In this document: piece after piece, positions 1 through 8,729 of the stretch
Layout: every line of letters begins with the position of its first letter
Numbering within the stretch: the first letter of the stretch is position 1
From: Chryseobacterium sp.
GTDB taxonomy: Bacteria > Bacteroidota > Bacteroidia > Flavobacteriales > Weeksellaceae
Direction of reading: 5' to 3'
Assembly: GCF_029240215.1 (NCBI RefSeq)
Contig: NZ_JARBTK010000007.1
Span: forward strand, 124,001-188,000
Length of the DNA: 64,000 nucleotides
The notes under the pieces: generated by a model
The model's input: only the letters and a program-made list of their open reading frames with translations
What the model was told of the DNA's origin: nothing
Databases searched by the model: none
Translations under genes and position numbers: made by a program

Positions 1-2
1 CC

Positions 3-827
3 GTTCATCGTTATTTCAATACTTTTTTAACGATCAGTCAAAGATTCAATACTTCGGTGATTGTTCATAATCTGAATTTTTCTCAAATTTCAAAATCAGA
101 TTTAATTAAGAATATTTTTAAAAATGATTTTATTTACAGATTAAAATTGTGGTGGAAAGAAGGATTGTTTTATACCAAAAAAACATACGGGAAAGCCAGA
201 AACCTTTTGGTTCTTGATAAAGAATTATCGTCTGAAAAATATCAGTTTTTGCCGCTTTTTTATACTAAATCTTTTGAGCAAATAAATAATAAAGGTTTGA
301 TAATAGCTATTCCGGGAGGTGTTTCTCAAAAGAGAAGAGATTATCAGAAAGTTTTCACAATTATTCAAAACTTAAAGACTGAAGAAGATTTTACCTTTGT
401 TTTTTTAGGAAAGGCTAAAGGAGAGGAATTAAAAAATATTGAAAGTCTAAGTGAAAATCTTTCCGGAAATATTAAAATTATTTATTTTTCAGAAAGAGTT
501 TCTTCCAATGTTTTTGATGATTGGATGCAGAAAGCTAATGTTTTGTGGTGTCCGATTCAGAAAGAAGCTGAATTCTTCAGTCAAAAAGAAATCTACGGAA
601 AAACAAAAATGACGGGTAATTTGGGCGATGCAATCAAATACGGAAAACCTGCGGTTTTCCCGGGTAATTATTCGTCAAAGCTTGATTTTATCATTCCTGA
701 AGAGGAAAATATAATTGCACAATTTCAAAATCTGAAAAATTCAAACTTTAATTTTTATAAAGATTTCAGCAGAGAGAAAACTCAGAAAGATGCAGAGCTG
801 CTTCTGAATCGATTGATTTCTACTTAA
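3..827 (+). CDS. Glycosyltransferase-like protein, 5' end outside the window
   Basis: The reading frame is open from the first bases of the window, so the gene starts to the left; a GTG at 57 is only an internal codon. The visible 274 residues carry the look of the C-terminal half of a GT-B glycosyltransferase: a Rossmann-like stretch around IIAIPGGVSQKRRDY, a strand ending TFVFLGKAKG, and a late segment with GDAIKYGKPAVFPGNY, as in the nucleotide-sugar-binding lobe. It would transfer a sugar onto a surface polysaccharide or lipid precursor in the cytoplasm. Its stop codon overlaps by 8 bp the stop of the convergent flippase gene. Family-level assignment is tentative because the acceptor half is missing. 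Confidence 0.55.
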   Translation, partial: VHRYFNTFLTISQRFNTSVIVHNLNFSQISKSDLIKNIFKNDFIYRLKLWWKEGLFYTKKTYGKARNLLVLDKELSSEKYQFLPLFYTKSFEQINNKGLIIAIPGGVSQKRRDYQKVFTIIQNLKTEEDFTFVFLGKAKGEELKNIESLSENLSGNIKIIYFSERVSSNVFDDWMQKANVLWCPIQKEAEFFSQKEIYGKTKMTGNLGDAIKYGKPAVFPGNYSSKLDFIIPEEENIIAQFQNLKNSNFNFYKDFSREKTQKDAELLLNRLIST

Positions 828-2298
828 ATTTCAAAACACTTTTAATGAATTTCATATTCATATATTGCTCTACCGGAAAAATCTTTGTGAAATGATTTCC
901 AATAAAAATTAAGATCAAAACGACTGCAGGTTTATACACCAGATTGATGAATTGATTGTCGAAATTTGGTAAAACAATCGCAACTGTAATCGCCAAAGTG
1001 CAGATGATCGAAACAAAGATCATCTCAATACTCAAAGGAGAAACTTTAAACATCACGTAGTTGAAAATAATTTTGATAACGTTATAAGTGGTCAGGGAAA
1101 TTGCAGTTGATAAAGCAATTCCCATCAGTTTAAGGTCGGTGTTGTTGATGAAATAAAGATTCAAAGTGATTGTTAATCCTGCCAGTAAAAGCATCACCAA
1201 AATATTAAAACGGTAATACTTTGAAAGCGAAATAATGTTGCCATTAAAGCCGGTTGCAAGATCAATCAGAACTGCAGAACCCCAAATCCAGATAACCGGA
1301 GTGTATTCCTGAAGCTGAAGGCCGTTTTTAGGCATGAAATGCGTTAGAAATGGAAAACCGACCATGATGCAGGAAAACAGAATTGCTCCCAGAAAATACA
1401 ATGACAGCGATGTTTTTTTATGAAATCTGTCGAGTTCTTCCATATCATCATCTGCTAGATTTTTGCTGATGATCGGCGCAGAAATATTAAACAAACCGAG
1501 TTGCGGAATTGATATTAAAGAAATCAATGCATACAAAACAGAGTAAATTCCGTTTTCTTCCATTCCTAAAAACTCACCAATCATGAAGCTGTTGATTGCC
1601 AGATAATTTCCGAAAGTTCCTAAGAAACCAAAAAAACTATAGCTGGAAAATTCTTTCCAGAATTGATCTTTTTTAAAATAATCTGTACTGAAATCAAAAT
1701 TAATTTTTTCTAATCTGTTTGTGTAATAAATGTATCCCGTAAGCATTAAAGCAAACATTCCGAAGAAGAAAGCATAGGCAATCTGTTGTGATAATGCAAA
1801 GTAAAAAACCAGACAAAATGCACCAAGGTTAGCGATTTTGGGAAATAAATTATCAAAAATATTTGAGACAACAATTCGTTTGTAATTGGAAGTGTATTTA
1901 TTGAAAATTGCACAAAATGATAGCAATAAAATCATTGGAAGAATAACTTCTTTGATTTTCCAGGCTTCTGTATTTTTAAAATTGGGATAAATGTATGGAA
2001 TGATGAAAAATACAATCGAAAACATGCAGAAATTTACCAAAATGGCTACAAGAGAAAGAGAAAGCATATTCTGTTTTTTGCCGTCTTTTTCTACTTTGTG
2101 AAAAAACTTCACGTTAGAATAAGAAATTCCGAGAACGACAAAAGGAACCAGCATTTCTGCTGTAGGTAAAATGTATCTCAGTTTTCCGTAAAATTCAAAA
2201 TCATTCGGGAAAATGAAAATCGCCGAAATAGTTCCGATTAAAAAACCGAGATATCCAATGATAGAATACTTAAAACCTTGTCTTGCAACTACACTCAT
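820..2298 (-). CDS. Polysaccharide flippase (Wzx/MATE-like, multi-pass membrane protein)
   Basis: This 492-residue protein is almost entirely hydrophobic helices with short polar loops, beginning RQGFKYSIIGYLGFLIGTI, the usual N-terminus of the oligosaccharide flippase (MOP) superfamily. About 12-14 membrane spans can be drawn. Members move lipid-linked oligosaccharide from the inner to the outer face of the cytoplasmic membrane. It lies 6 bp downstream of the FkbM methyltransferase gene on the same strand, so the two are probably co-transcribed. With the adjacent glycosyltransferase this marks the edge of an exopolysaccharide, O-antigen or capsule locus. Substrate is unknown. Confidence 0.8.
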   Translation of the reverse strand: MSVVARQGFKYSIIGYLGFLIGTISAIFIFPNDFEFYGKLRYILPTAEMLVPFVVLGISYSNVKFFHKVEKDGKKQNMLSLSLVAILVNFCMFSIVFFIIPYIYPNFKNTEAWKIKEVILPMILLLSFCAIFNKYTSNYKRIVVSNIFDNLFPKIANLGAFCLVFYFALSQQIAYAFFFGMFALMLTGYIYYTNRLEKINFDFSTDYFKKDQFWKEFSSYSFFGFLGTFGNYLAINSFMIGEFLGMEENGIYSVLYALISLISIPQLGLFNISAPIISKNLADDDMEELDRFHKKTSLSLYFLGAILFSCIMVGFPFLTHFMPKNGLQLQEYTPVIWIWGSAVLIDLATGFNGNIISLSKYYRFNILVMLLLAGLTITLNLYFINNTDLKLMGIALSTAISLTTYNVIKIIFNYVMFKVSPLSIEMIFVSIICTLAITVAIVLPNFDNQFINLVYKPAVVLILIFIGNHFTKIFPVEQYMNMKFIKSVLKFK

Positions 2299-2304
2299 AA
2301 GATT

Positions 2305-3099
2305 TTAAAGTTTTTTTGAAATGAAAATGATGTTATTGATGTAATCGGTTTTATTTTTTTCGTCTGCTGTATTTTTGATGAGAATTTCTTCGGTCAGTTT
2401 TTCGAGCTCAAAATTGTTTCTGTTCAGGTATTTCGCTTCAAAACCCCAGCTTTCCACTTCTGAAATTTCATTCCAGATTGGCTGTTCGTGGTGTCTTTGT
2501 TCCATTTCAACCATCAAAGTCGGCTTGAATTTTTGTATTGTGTTTTTTCCGCCAAAAAGAGTTTTCATTTCATTTCCTTCAACATCTATTTTGATGAAAT
2601 CGATTTTCTGGATGTTTTTAGATTGCGTCCAGTCATCCAATTTTACAACTTCTACAGTTTCGGTATAAGATTTTTCCTCGTCTTTTTCTCTGTAAGAAGT
2701 ATTGAGTGTTCCTCTCGAGGCAACCATTTTTCCTTTGATAATGGGAACTTTAAATTCAGCAGTCGTATTTTCGTCAGAAAGAGCAATAGATGAAATATTC
2801 ATCGACGGAAAAAGCCTTTTTAGTCTGACGCTAAGTTTTTTATTGGGCTCGAAAGCATAAATATTTTGATGATTCAGCTTGTTTTCGAACTGATAGAGAA
2901 AGGTTCCTACATTGGCGCCGATGTCAAAAATTACTGCGTCATTTTGTAAATATTCTTTAATCCAAACCAATTCGGGTTCTACATTACGCTTAGAAAAATT
3001 TTCTTTACTGAGATTATTTAAACTTTTAAAATATCTCTGTTTGTAGAAACTTGGGCTGATATATTGTAGGTTTTCTGCGAGTTGCTGGTATAAAGACAT
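2305..3099 (-). CDS. FkbM family methyltransferase
   Basis: The SAM-binding motif IFDIGANVGTFLYQF and the later IDFIKIDVEGNEMKTL are the two hallmark segments of FkbM methyltransferases, which O-methylate sugars or polyketides. A longer frame opens at a TTG at 3126, but a promoter-like TACCTTTG (minus strand, 3124-3131) overlaps that codon and AGAAAGC sits just before the ATG at 3099, so I choose 3099 (264 residues). The gene precedes the flippase by 6 bp and probably methylates a sugar of the same surface glycan. Confidence 0.8.
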   Translation of the reverse strand: MSLYQQLAENLQYISPSFYKQRYFKSLNNLSKENFSKRNVEPELVWIKEYLQNDAVIFDIGANVGTFLYQFENKLNHQNIYAFEPNKKLSVRLKRLFPSMNISSIALSDENTTAEFKVPIIKGKMVASRGTLNTSYREKDEEKSYTETVEVVKLDDWTQSKNIQKIDFIKIDVEGNEMKTLFGGKNTIQKFKPTLMVEMEQRHHEQPIWNEISEVESWGFEAKYLNRNNFELEKLTEEILIKNTADEKNKTDYINNIIFISKKL

Positions 3100-3123
3100 T
3101 GCTTTCTTTTTTATGACGACCGA

Positions 3124-3131
3124 CAAAGGTA
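3124..3131 (-). promoter_or_regulatory. Promoter -7 element for fkbM-flippase
   Basis: On the minus strand this reads TACCTTTG, matching the Bacteroidota -7 consensus TAnnTTTG. It lies about 25 bp upstream of the chosen fkbM ATG. No clear -33 TTTG is visible. Confidence 0.5.
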
Positions 3132-3213
3132 ATGAAAAATGTTAAAATGATGTTAATTTGAGTTAATTGTAAAATGTTGTTTATTAGTGGATTGTGATAT
3201 TTTATTGAAGCAA

Positions 3214-3891
3214 TTACTCGGAAACGTTTGAAAAAGGTGTGTTTAAAAAATCATTCAGCGGTTTTGCAGATTTCATAATAGCAGTAAGGTTTTCTGCTGC
3301 ATTTTTATCCATCACATCTTTATCGGTCAGATGATGTACTCCGATAAAACTTTTGAGTTTCAGATATTCTGCCATCGGATCTTCCTTTTCAAAACCTTGC
3401 GGAATTTTTTTTAATTCATGTTCGCGATCTAATTCTCCATAATATTTTTTGAAATCTTTATGATCTATTGCTTTTAAAAAGTCGTCTTTGAAAACCGATA
3501 TTTCTTTTCTGATTTCTTTTAAAACCGGAGCTTCAGGCAAATAAATTCCGCTTGCGATAAAAGATTTTCCGGGCTCGATGTGAAGATAATGGCCAGATTT
3601 TTCATTACTTTTTCCCATTCCCAATGACGCTCCGAAATAAGTTTTGTAAGGAGTTTTATCTTTAGAAAAACGAATGTCTCTGTAAATTCTGAGAAGAGAT
3701 TTTTTGGCATTGAGCTTTGCAATCTTTTCGTCAGATTTCCCAACACGATTGATGAGTTCTTCTACGAAAATTTCAAACTCGTTTTGCGCTTCAGTGAAGA
3801 GGTTTTTATGATCATTAAACCATTCACGATTATTGTTTTCATTCAGCTTTTTAAGGTAGTGGAGTATGTTTTTTGAAAGTGTGGCAGCCAT
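3214..3891 (-). CDS. DUF2461 domain-containing protein
   Basis: The N-terminus (LKKLNENNNREWFNDHK) and the following RIYRDIRFSKDKTPYKTYFG are characteristic of the DUF2461/TIGR02453 family, common in Bacteroidota and without an assigned activity. The frame extends to 3924, but the added 11 residues do not look like the family; the ATG at 3891 gives 225 residues, a usual length. The gene stands alone between the polysaccharide locus and the DEAD-box helicase. Function unknown; soluble, no signal peptide. Confidence 0.82.
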   Translation of the reverse strand: MAATLSKNILHYLKKLNENNNREWFNDHKNLFTEAQNEFEIFVEELINRVGKSDEKIAKLNAKKSLLRIYRDIRFSKDKTPYKTYFGASLGMGKSNEKSGHYLHIEPGKSFIASGIYLPEAPVLKEIRKEISVFKDDFLKAIDHKDFKKYYGELDREHELKKIPQGFEKEDPMAEYLKLKSFIGVHHLTDKDVMDKNAAENLTAIMKSAKPLNDFLNTPFSNVSE

Positions 3892-4139
3892 TTTGTTTAT
3901 TTTACTCAAAATTAAATAAAACAAATCAGACTTCGGGGTTTTAAGATTTCATTTAATAATTCATAAATATGAATGAAGAATTCAAATAAATTGATAGTTT
4001 AGAATAAGTTTGAGAATTTTTTAAATTTAAAATAATTTTTTTGTCCTTTTTTTGAATAAATTTAAAAATACTTAGAGTTTTCCAAAATAAATTTATCAAT
4101 TCGTTAATATTAGATAAAGCATTATCCAATAATTAGTTG

Positions 4140-4147
4140 TATCTTTG
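4140..4147 (+). promoter_or_regulatory. Promoter -7 element of DEAD-box helicase gene
   Basis: TATCTTTG fits the Bacteroidota TAnnTTTG element and is followed by an AT-rich leader of about 20 nt before the ATG at 4168. The -33 region has no perfect TTTG. Confidence 0.6.
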
Positions 4148-4167
4148 CAAAAATTTTATATTAATTA

Positions 4168-5883
4168 ATGAATTTATTTACGGAGACCAATTTAAGTCCT
4201 GATATCCTTAAGGCCATTGGCGAACTGGGTTACGAAAGCCCGACAGAAATCCAAAAACAGACTATCCCTTTTATTCAATCAGATATTCGCGATCTAATCG
4301 CACTTGCGCAGACAGGGACAGGCAAAACAGCAGCGTTTTCGCTTCCGATTTTGGACATGATTGACGATACGAGTCGCAAAATCCAATTTTTGGTGCTTTG
4401 CCCGACACGAGAACTATGTCTACAGATTTCAAAAGACATTAACAACTATTCGAAGTACATGAAAAACATCAAAACTACAGCAGTTTATGGTGGAAGCAGT
4501 ATTACGGATCAAATGCGTTCTTTGAGAGATAAACCACAAATTATTGTGGGGACTCCGGGAAGGGTGATCGACTTGATCAACAGAAAAGCTCTTGATTTCT
4601 CTGAAATCCACTGGTTGGTTTTAGATGAAGCAGATGAGATGCTATCTATGGGTTTCAAAGATGAATTGGAAACAATTTTGAAAGAAACTCCTGAAACAAA
4701 ACAAACTTTCTTGTTCTCGGCAACGATGAGTAAAGAAGTTGAAAGAATTTCTAAAAGTTACCTTACAAAACCTCACCGTATTTCTGTGGGTTCTATTAAC
4801 GAAGTTAAGAAGAACATCAAGCATGAATACTATGTAGTTGGGTATCGTTATAAAAAAGAAGCTCTGAAAAGATTAATTGATGCAAACCCGAACCAGTATT
4901 CTATTATTTTCTGCAGAACAAGAATGGAAACTCAGGAGGTTGCAGACTTTTTAATGCAAAACGGTTATGCCGCAGATGCTCTTCATGGTGATCTTTCTCA
5001 GGCGCAGAGAGATACGGTAATGAAGAAATTCAGACTGAAAAATATTGATATTTTAGTTGCTACTGATGTTGCTGCAAGAGGTTTAGATGTAGATTCACTG
5101 ACGCATGTTGTCCATTTCTCTTTACCTGATGATCCTGAAGTTTTCGTTCACAGAAGCGGAAGAACAGGTAGAGCAGGAAAAGACGGTATCTCTATGTCTT
5201 TGATTAAGCCTGAAGAAAGCAGAAAGCTGAAGCAGATAAAATCAACTACAAAAATTGATATTGTAGAAAAGAAAATTCCTACAGGAGACGAAGTAATATC
5301 GGCTCAGGTAACTGGTGTTTTTGAAAAATTAATGACTGAACACGAAAATATCTTTGATTTTGATCAAAGTCTTGTTCCGGACTTGAGTAATTTCACGAAA
5401 GAAGAATTGGTTGTGCAGTTGCTACAATTCCAGCTAAAAGACCTTGCTTTGTACTACAAAGACAAACAAGATCTTATGGATCAGAAGTTCAACAACAGAG
5501 ATGATGATAGAGGTGGAAGAGACAGAGACAGCAGAGGAGGAAGAGACCGCGACAGAGGAAGAGATCGTGACAGAGGAGAGCGTAGCGACAGAGGAGAAAG
5601 AAGAGGAGATCGTGGCGGTAAGCCAAGACAGAGAGATGAGAATATGACTAGATTTTTCTTCAATCTTGGTAAAAAAGATCAGTTGAAAAAACTAGATGTA
5701 CTGGAAATCATCAATAAAGCTACTTCAAGCAAAGGAAGCAAAAGAGCGGAGATTGGAAACATCGAAATTCTTGAAAAATTCTCATTCTTTGAAGTTGAAA
5801 AATCTTATGGCAATGAGCTTTTAGGAAATATTCAATCTATGAAATTTAAAGGAAAAGATATGAGAGCTGAAGAGGCGAACTAA
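4168..5883 (+). CDS. DEAD/DEAH-box RNA helicase, DbpA/DeaD-like
   Basis: An ATP-dependent RNA helicase of 571 residues. Visible motifs are the Q motif (SPTEIQKQTIP), motif I AQTGTGKT (47-54), motif II DEAD (153-156), motif III SAT, and the C-terminal helicase motifs ATDVAARGLD and HRSGRTGRAG. After the helicase core comes a low-complexity Arg/Asp/Gly tract (about residues 445-490, RDRDRG-type repeats), then a segment of about 75 residues resembling the DbpA RNA-binding domain. This layout is that of DeaD/CsdA-type helicases that act on structured RNA in ribosome assembly and cold adaptation. It has its own promoter and a hairpin terminator, so it is probably monocistronic. Confidence 0.9.
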   Translation: MNLFTETNLSPDILKAIGELGYESPTEIQKQTIPFIQSDIRDLIALAQTGTGKTAAFSLPILDMIDDTSRKIQFLVLCPTRELCLQISKDINNYSKYMKNIKTTAVYGGSSITDQMRSLRDKPQIIVGTPGRVIDLINRKALDFSEIHWLVLDEADEMLSMGFKDELETILKETPETKQTFLFSATMSKEVERISKSYLTKPHRISVGSINEVKKNIKHEYYVVGYRYKKEALKRLIDANPNQYSIIFCRTRMETQEVADFLMQNGYAADALHGDLSQAQRDTVMKKFRLKNIDILVATDVAARGLDVDSLTHVVHFSLPDDPEVFVHRSGRTGRAGKDGISMSLIKPEESRKLKQIKSTTKIDIVEKKIPTGDEVISAQVTGVFEKLMTEHENIFDFDQSLVPDLSNFTKEELVVQLLQFQLKDLALYYKDKQDLMDQKFNNRDDDRGGRDRDSRGGRDRDRGRDRDRGERSDRGERRGDRGGKPRQRDENMTRFFFNLGKKDQLKKLDVLEIINKATSSKGSKRAEIGNIEILEKFSFFEVEKSYGNELLGNIQSMKFKGKDMRAEEAN

Positions 5884-5906
5884 TCTTAGACTTGAAATAT
5901 AATTTG

Positions 5907-5935
5907 AGCCGGCAGTTTTTGTCGGCTTTTGTTTT
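5907..5935 (+). terminator. Rho-independent terminator after DEAD-box helicase
   Basis: The 7-bp stem AGCCGGC/GTCGGCT (one G-U pair) with a 7-nt loop is followed by a T-rich run, 24 bp after the helicase stop codon. Confidence 0.75.
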
Positions 5936-6140
5936 GGAACTAAATAAATAAAGTTTTTTATTTATTAAATTATGAAGGACAAAACATTGATTCCAAATAG
6001 GATAGTAACTAGCTGGTTGCTGATGGTAAGTCATATGAACAAATATTAATTCAATATTAACAAAAATTAATGTAAGTTGCTTTTTGTTGAGGTGCTTTTT
6101 TAGGAAATTTGCACACGAATAAATTAAATACAATTTACAA

Positions 6141-6779
6141 ATGGCAATTGGTAATATTTTCCACGCATTTCAGCCAAAAGATAAAATTTTCTTTGTGCTT
6201 TTCGAAAAAGTAACAGAGAATTTAGTTGCAATGTCTAATGATTTCAACAACGGAGTAAAAGATTTTGATCTGAACGATGATGCAATGTTGAAACTGATGA
6301 GCGACTATGAGCACAAAAATGACGAGCTTACTCACGAGATCTTTATTGAATTGGGGAAAAACTTCATCACACCGTTCGACCGTGAAGATATTCACACACT
6401 GGCAACAGGTTTAGATGATATTGCAGATTATATCTACGCTTCTACAAAATATATTTTCTTATACAAATCTCCGATGATGAAGGCTTACGCAGACTTCTCA
6501 TTACTGATTCACAAGGCTTGCCTTGAAATTCAGAATGCAATGAAAAACCTTAAAGGTTTTAAAAACATGGAGCAGGTAAAAGAAGCTTGTATCAAAGTAA
6601 ATTCTATCGAAAATATTGCTGATGATCTTCTTTCAAACTCTATGGTAGAGCTTTTCGAAACAAATGATGCCATCAATATCATCAAAATATCATCAGTTCT
6701 TAATTATCTTGAGATCGTAACCGACAAAGCAGAAGATGTTGCCAACACGATTGAAAACATCATGATCAAATACGCTTAA
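6141..6779 (+). CDS. DUF47 family protein (PhoU-like partner of Pit transporter)
   Basis: This 212-residue, mostly helical protein begins near FHAFQPKDKIFFVLFEK and contains EHKNDELTHEIFIELGKNF and DREDIHTLATGLDDIADYIY, the recognisable DUF47/YkaA pattern. These are PhoU-like helical bundles with acidic metal-binding clusters. DUF47 genes usually lie directly upstream of a PiT phosphate transporter and are thought to modulate it; here the transporter follows after 19 bp. Cytoplasmic, no signal peptide. Confidence 0.9.
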   Translation: MAIGNIFHAFQPKDKIFFVLFEKVTENLVAMSNDFNNGVKDFDLNDDAMLKLMSDYEHKNDELTHEIFIELGKNFITPFDREDIHTLATGLDDIADYIYASTKYIFLYKSPMMKAYADFSLLIHKACLEIQNAMKNLKGFKNMEQVKEACIKVNSIENIADDLLSNSMVELFETNDAINIIKISSVLNYLEIVTDKAEDVANTIENIMIKYA

Positions 6780-6798
6780 AAACAATACATAACAAAAA

Positions 6799-7941
6799 AT
6801 GGAATTTCCTATTTTACTTACGGTTATTATTGCTTTGGCTTTAATCTTCGATTATATTAATGGTTTTCATGATGCTGCCAATTCTATTGCGACGATAGTT
6901 TCGACAAAAGTTTTAACGCCGTTTCAGGCTGTTCTTTGGGCAGCACTCTGGAATTTTGCAGCTTTCTTTATTGCAGCGTACATCATTGGTGAGTTTAAAA
7001 TCGGTAACACGATTGCCAAAACCGTCAACGAAAATTTTATTACGCTTGAAGTTATTTTCTCAGGTCTGATTGCTGCCATTGCATGGAACCTTTTGACATG
7101 GTGGTTCGGAATTCCTTCATCATCATCTCACACACTGATTGGTGGTTTCCTGGGAGCAGCTTTAATGCACGCTTTCTTAATGGATTATCATGAAGTTGTG
7201 GCTACAACTCCGGATTTAGGAATGTTTGAAATTTTAAAACAGACTTTTTCTAAAGTAGCAAGTCAGGATGTGGTGAAATTCAGCAAAGTAATTCCTATCT
7301 TCTTATTTATTTTCCTGGCTCCGATTATAGGGATGGTGATTTCGATTATCATTACTTTGATTATTGTACATCTTTATAAAAAATCAAATCCGCATAAGGC
7401 AGACAAATCTTTCAAGAGATTACAATTGGTTTCTTCAGCTTTGTTCAGTTTAGGACACGGTTTGAACGATGCTCAGAAAGTAATGGGAATCATTGGGGCA
7501 GCATTGATCTACTATCACGTAAATATGCTTCAGGATCCTGTTTATTTAAATATTGAATCTGCTGAACGTTTTAACTATTTTGCAGAGCATTATATGTGGG
7601 TTCCTTTAGTTTCTTTTGTTGCAATCGCTTTGGGTACAATGAGTGGAGGTTGGAAGATTATTAAAACAATGGGTACTAAGATTACCAAAGTAACTCCATT
7701 GGAAGGTGTAAGTGCTGAAACTGCTGGTGCAATCACGCTTTTCATTACTGATCACTTTGGGATTCCTGTTTCTACAACACATACCATTACCGGTTCAATT
7801 ATCGGAGTAGGATTGACTAAAAGAGTTTCTGCAGTTCGTTGGGGAATCACAGTAAGCTTACTTTGGGCTTGGGTTTTAACGATTCCTATTTCAGCAATTG
7901 TTGCTGCGCTTACTTACTTGGCGGTGACGTTTTTGACGTAA
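6799..7941 (+). CDS. Inorganic phosphate transporter, PiT family
   Basis: A 380-residue inner-membrane protein carrying the duplicated PiT signature: FDYINGFHDAANSIATI near the N-terminus and SLGHGLNDAQKVMGI in the middle, plus the repeated serine-rich GIPSSSSHTLIGG and GIPVSTTHTITGS. PiT proteins import phosphate as a metal-phosphate complex using a cation gradient. It is the second gene of a two-gene operon with the DUF47 protein and ends in a good terminator. The exact ion coupled cannot be read from the sequence. Confidence 0.93.
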   Translation: MEFPILLTVIIALALIFDYINGFHDAANSIATIVSTKVLTPFQAVLWAALWNFAAFFIAAYIIGEFKIGNTIAKTVNENFITLEVIFSGLIAAIAWNLLTWWFGIPSSSSHTLIGGFLGAALMHAFLMDYHEVVATTPDLGMFEILKQTFSKVASQDVVKFSKVIPIFLFIFLAPIIGMVISIIITLIIVHLYKKSNPHKADKSFKRLQLVSSALFSLGHGLNDAQKVMGIIGAALIYYHVNMLQDPVYLNIESAERFNYFAEHYMWVPLVSFVAIALGTMSGGWKIIKTMGTKITKVTPLEGVSAETAGAITLFITDHFGIPVSTTHTITGSIIGVGLTKRVSAVRWGITVSLLWAWVLTIPISAIVAALTYLAVTFLT

Positions 7942-7993
7942 AATACAGATCAGAATGATTTCAAAAAATTAAAAAATCAATCATACAAAATTT

Positions 7994-8024
7994 AACCGCA
8001 GATTTATATTTGCGGTTTTTTGTT
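7994..8024 (+). terminator. Terminator of DUF47-pit operon
   Basis: Stem AACCGCA/TGCGGTT with a 10-nt AT loop followed by TTTTTTGTTTT, about 50 bp after the transporter stop. Confidence 0.85.
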
Positions 8025-8094
8025 TTACGGGGATTGAGTAAATAGCTTGTTATTAATTTCTTAATAATTTTCTTCAATTTCTCTCACTCTCTTT

Positions 8095-8156
8095 GTCATT
8101 CCGCAGGAATCTCGGCAAAGATTTGAAATGTTTCGTTTAGATTCCTGCAGAATGAC
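8095..8156. repeat. REP-like palindrome, copy 1
   Basis: GTCATTCCGCAGGAATCT at the left pairs with AGATTCCTGCAGAATGAC at the right around a loop of about 26 nt. The same ends recur at 8250, 35706 and 44253, and in decayed form at 19281. Confidence 0.75.
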
Positions 8157-8249
8157 AAACTTTATGTTTTATTAATCTAGTTATAGGCACTAATTAAGAT
8201 AAAAAGGTAGCATTTTACTTTTAACTATGATATTATTTGAAACCTCTTT

Positions 8250-8311
8250 GTCATTCCGCAGGAATCTCGGCAAAGTTTGAAATGTTTCGTTTAGATTCCT
8301 TACGGAATGAT
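8250..8311. repeat. REP-like palindrome, copy 2
   Basis: Left arm GTCATTCCGCAGGAATCT is identical to copy 1; the right arm (AGATTCCTTACGGAATGA) has diverged. The loop sequence is nearly the same as in copy 1, so the pair probably arose by duplication. Confidence 0.7.
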
Positions 8312-8729
8312 AAACTTTATGCTTTACTAATCAAGTTTTAGCTTTTTCTGTTGATTATATAAATTGCTTTGGCGAGACCATGATGCTTTGCGGTTAAGAA
8401 GTTTATACACAGAGATTATTATAGAAGCAAGCTTGTGAAAAATATTTACAAGTAAGGTGATAATTAAATTTCCAGGATATAAAATATAAGATTGTTTATC
8501 CATGTCAAAGCTTATGGTTTTGCCTTTAGAGAGCGTGATTAGTTGTTACTTAAAGAAACAAAATGATATTAATCTATCTTATTTTATATTAAAGCTTAAA
8601 AAACGAAAAATATAGGATGCATTTATAAATTTAGTCGATTTTGAAAAAAGAATTTCTTAATTTCTCACATATATAAATTCTATAAATGACATAAATTATG
8701 CAATTTTGGGTTAATAAAATCCTATCACT

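Larger units (their letters stand above)
8025..8729. other. Intergenic region with two palindromic repeats
   Basis: No convincing gene is seen in 705 bp. The left half holds two copies of a palindromic repeat (8095-8156 and 8250-8311). The right half is AT-rich without recognisable structure and should contain the promoter of the T9SS cargo gene, though no clean TAnnTTTG element was found. Confidence 0.6.

Noticed and set aside
2375..2793. Two overlapping plus-strand ORFs inside fkbM
   Set aside because: They are shadows of the FkbM gene; the FkbM frame has clear SAM motifs.
5481..5663. Antisense ORF rich in Ser, Leu, Pro and Arg
   Set aside because: It is the reverse of the Arg/Asp/Gly repeat tract of the DEAD-box helicase; its composition follows from the repeat.
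5846..6133. 95-codon minus-strand ORF between the helicase and DUF47 genes
   Set aside because: It overlaps the helicase end and a terminator and resembles no family.
8025..8729. Possible CRISPR array from repeated units at 8095 and 8250
   Set aside because: Only two units, palindromic and spaced by unequal DNA, with relatives elsewhere in the window; no cas genes.
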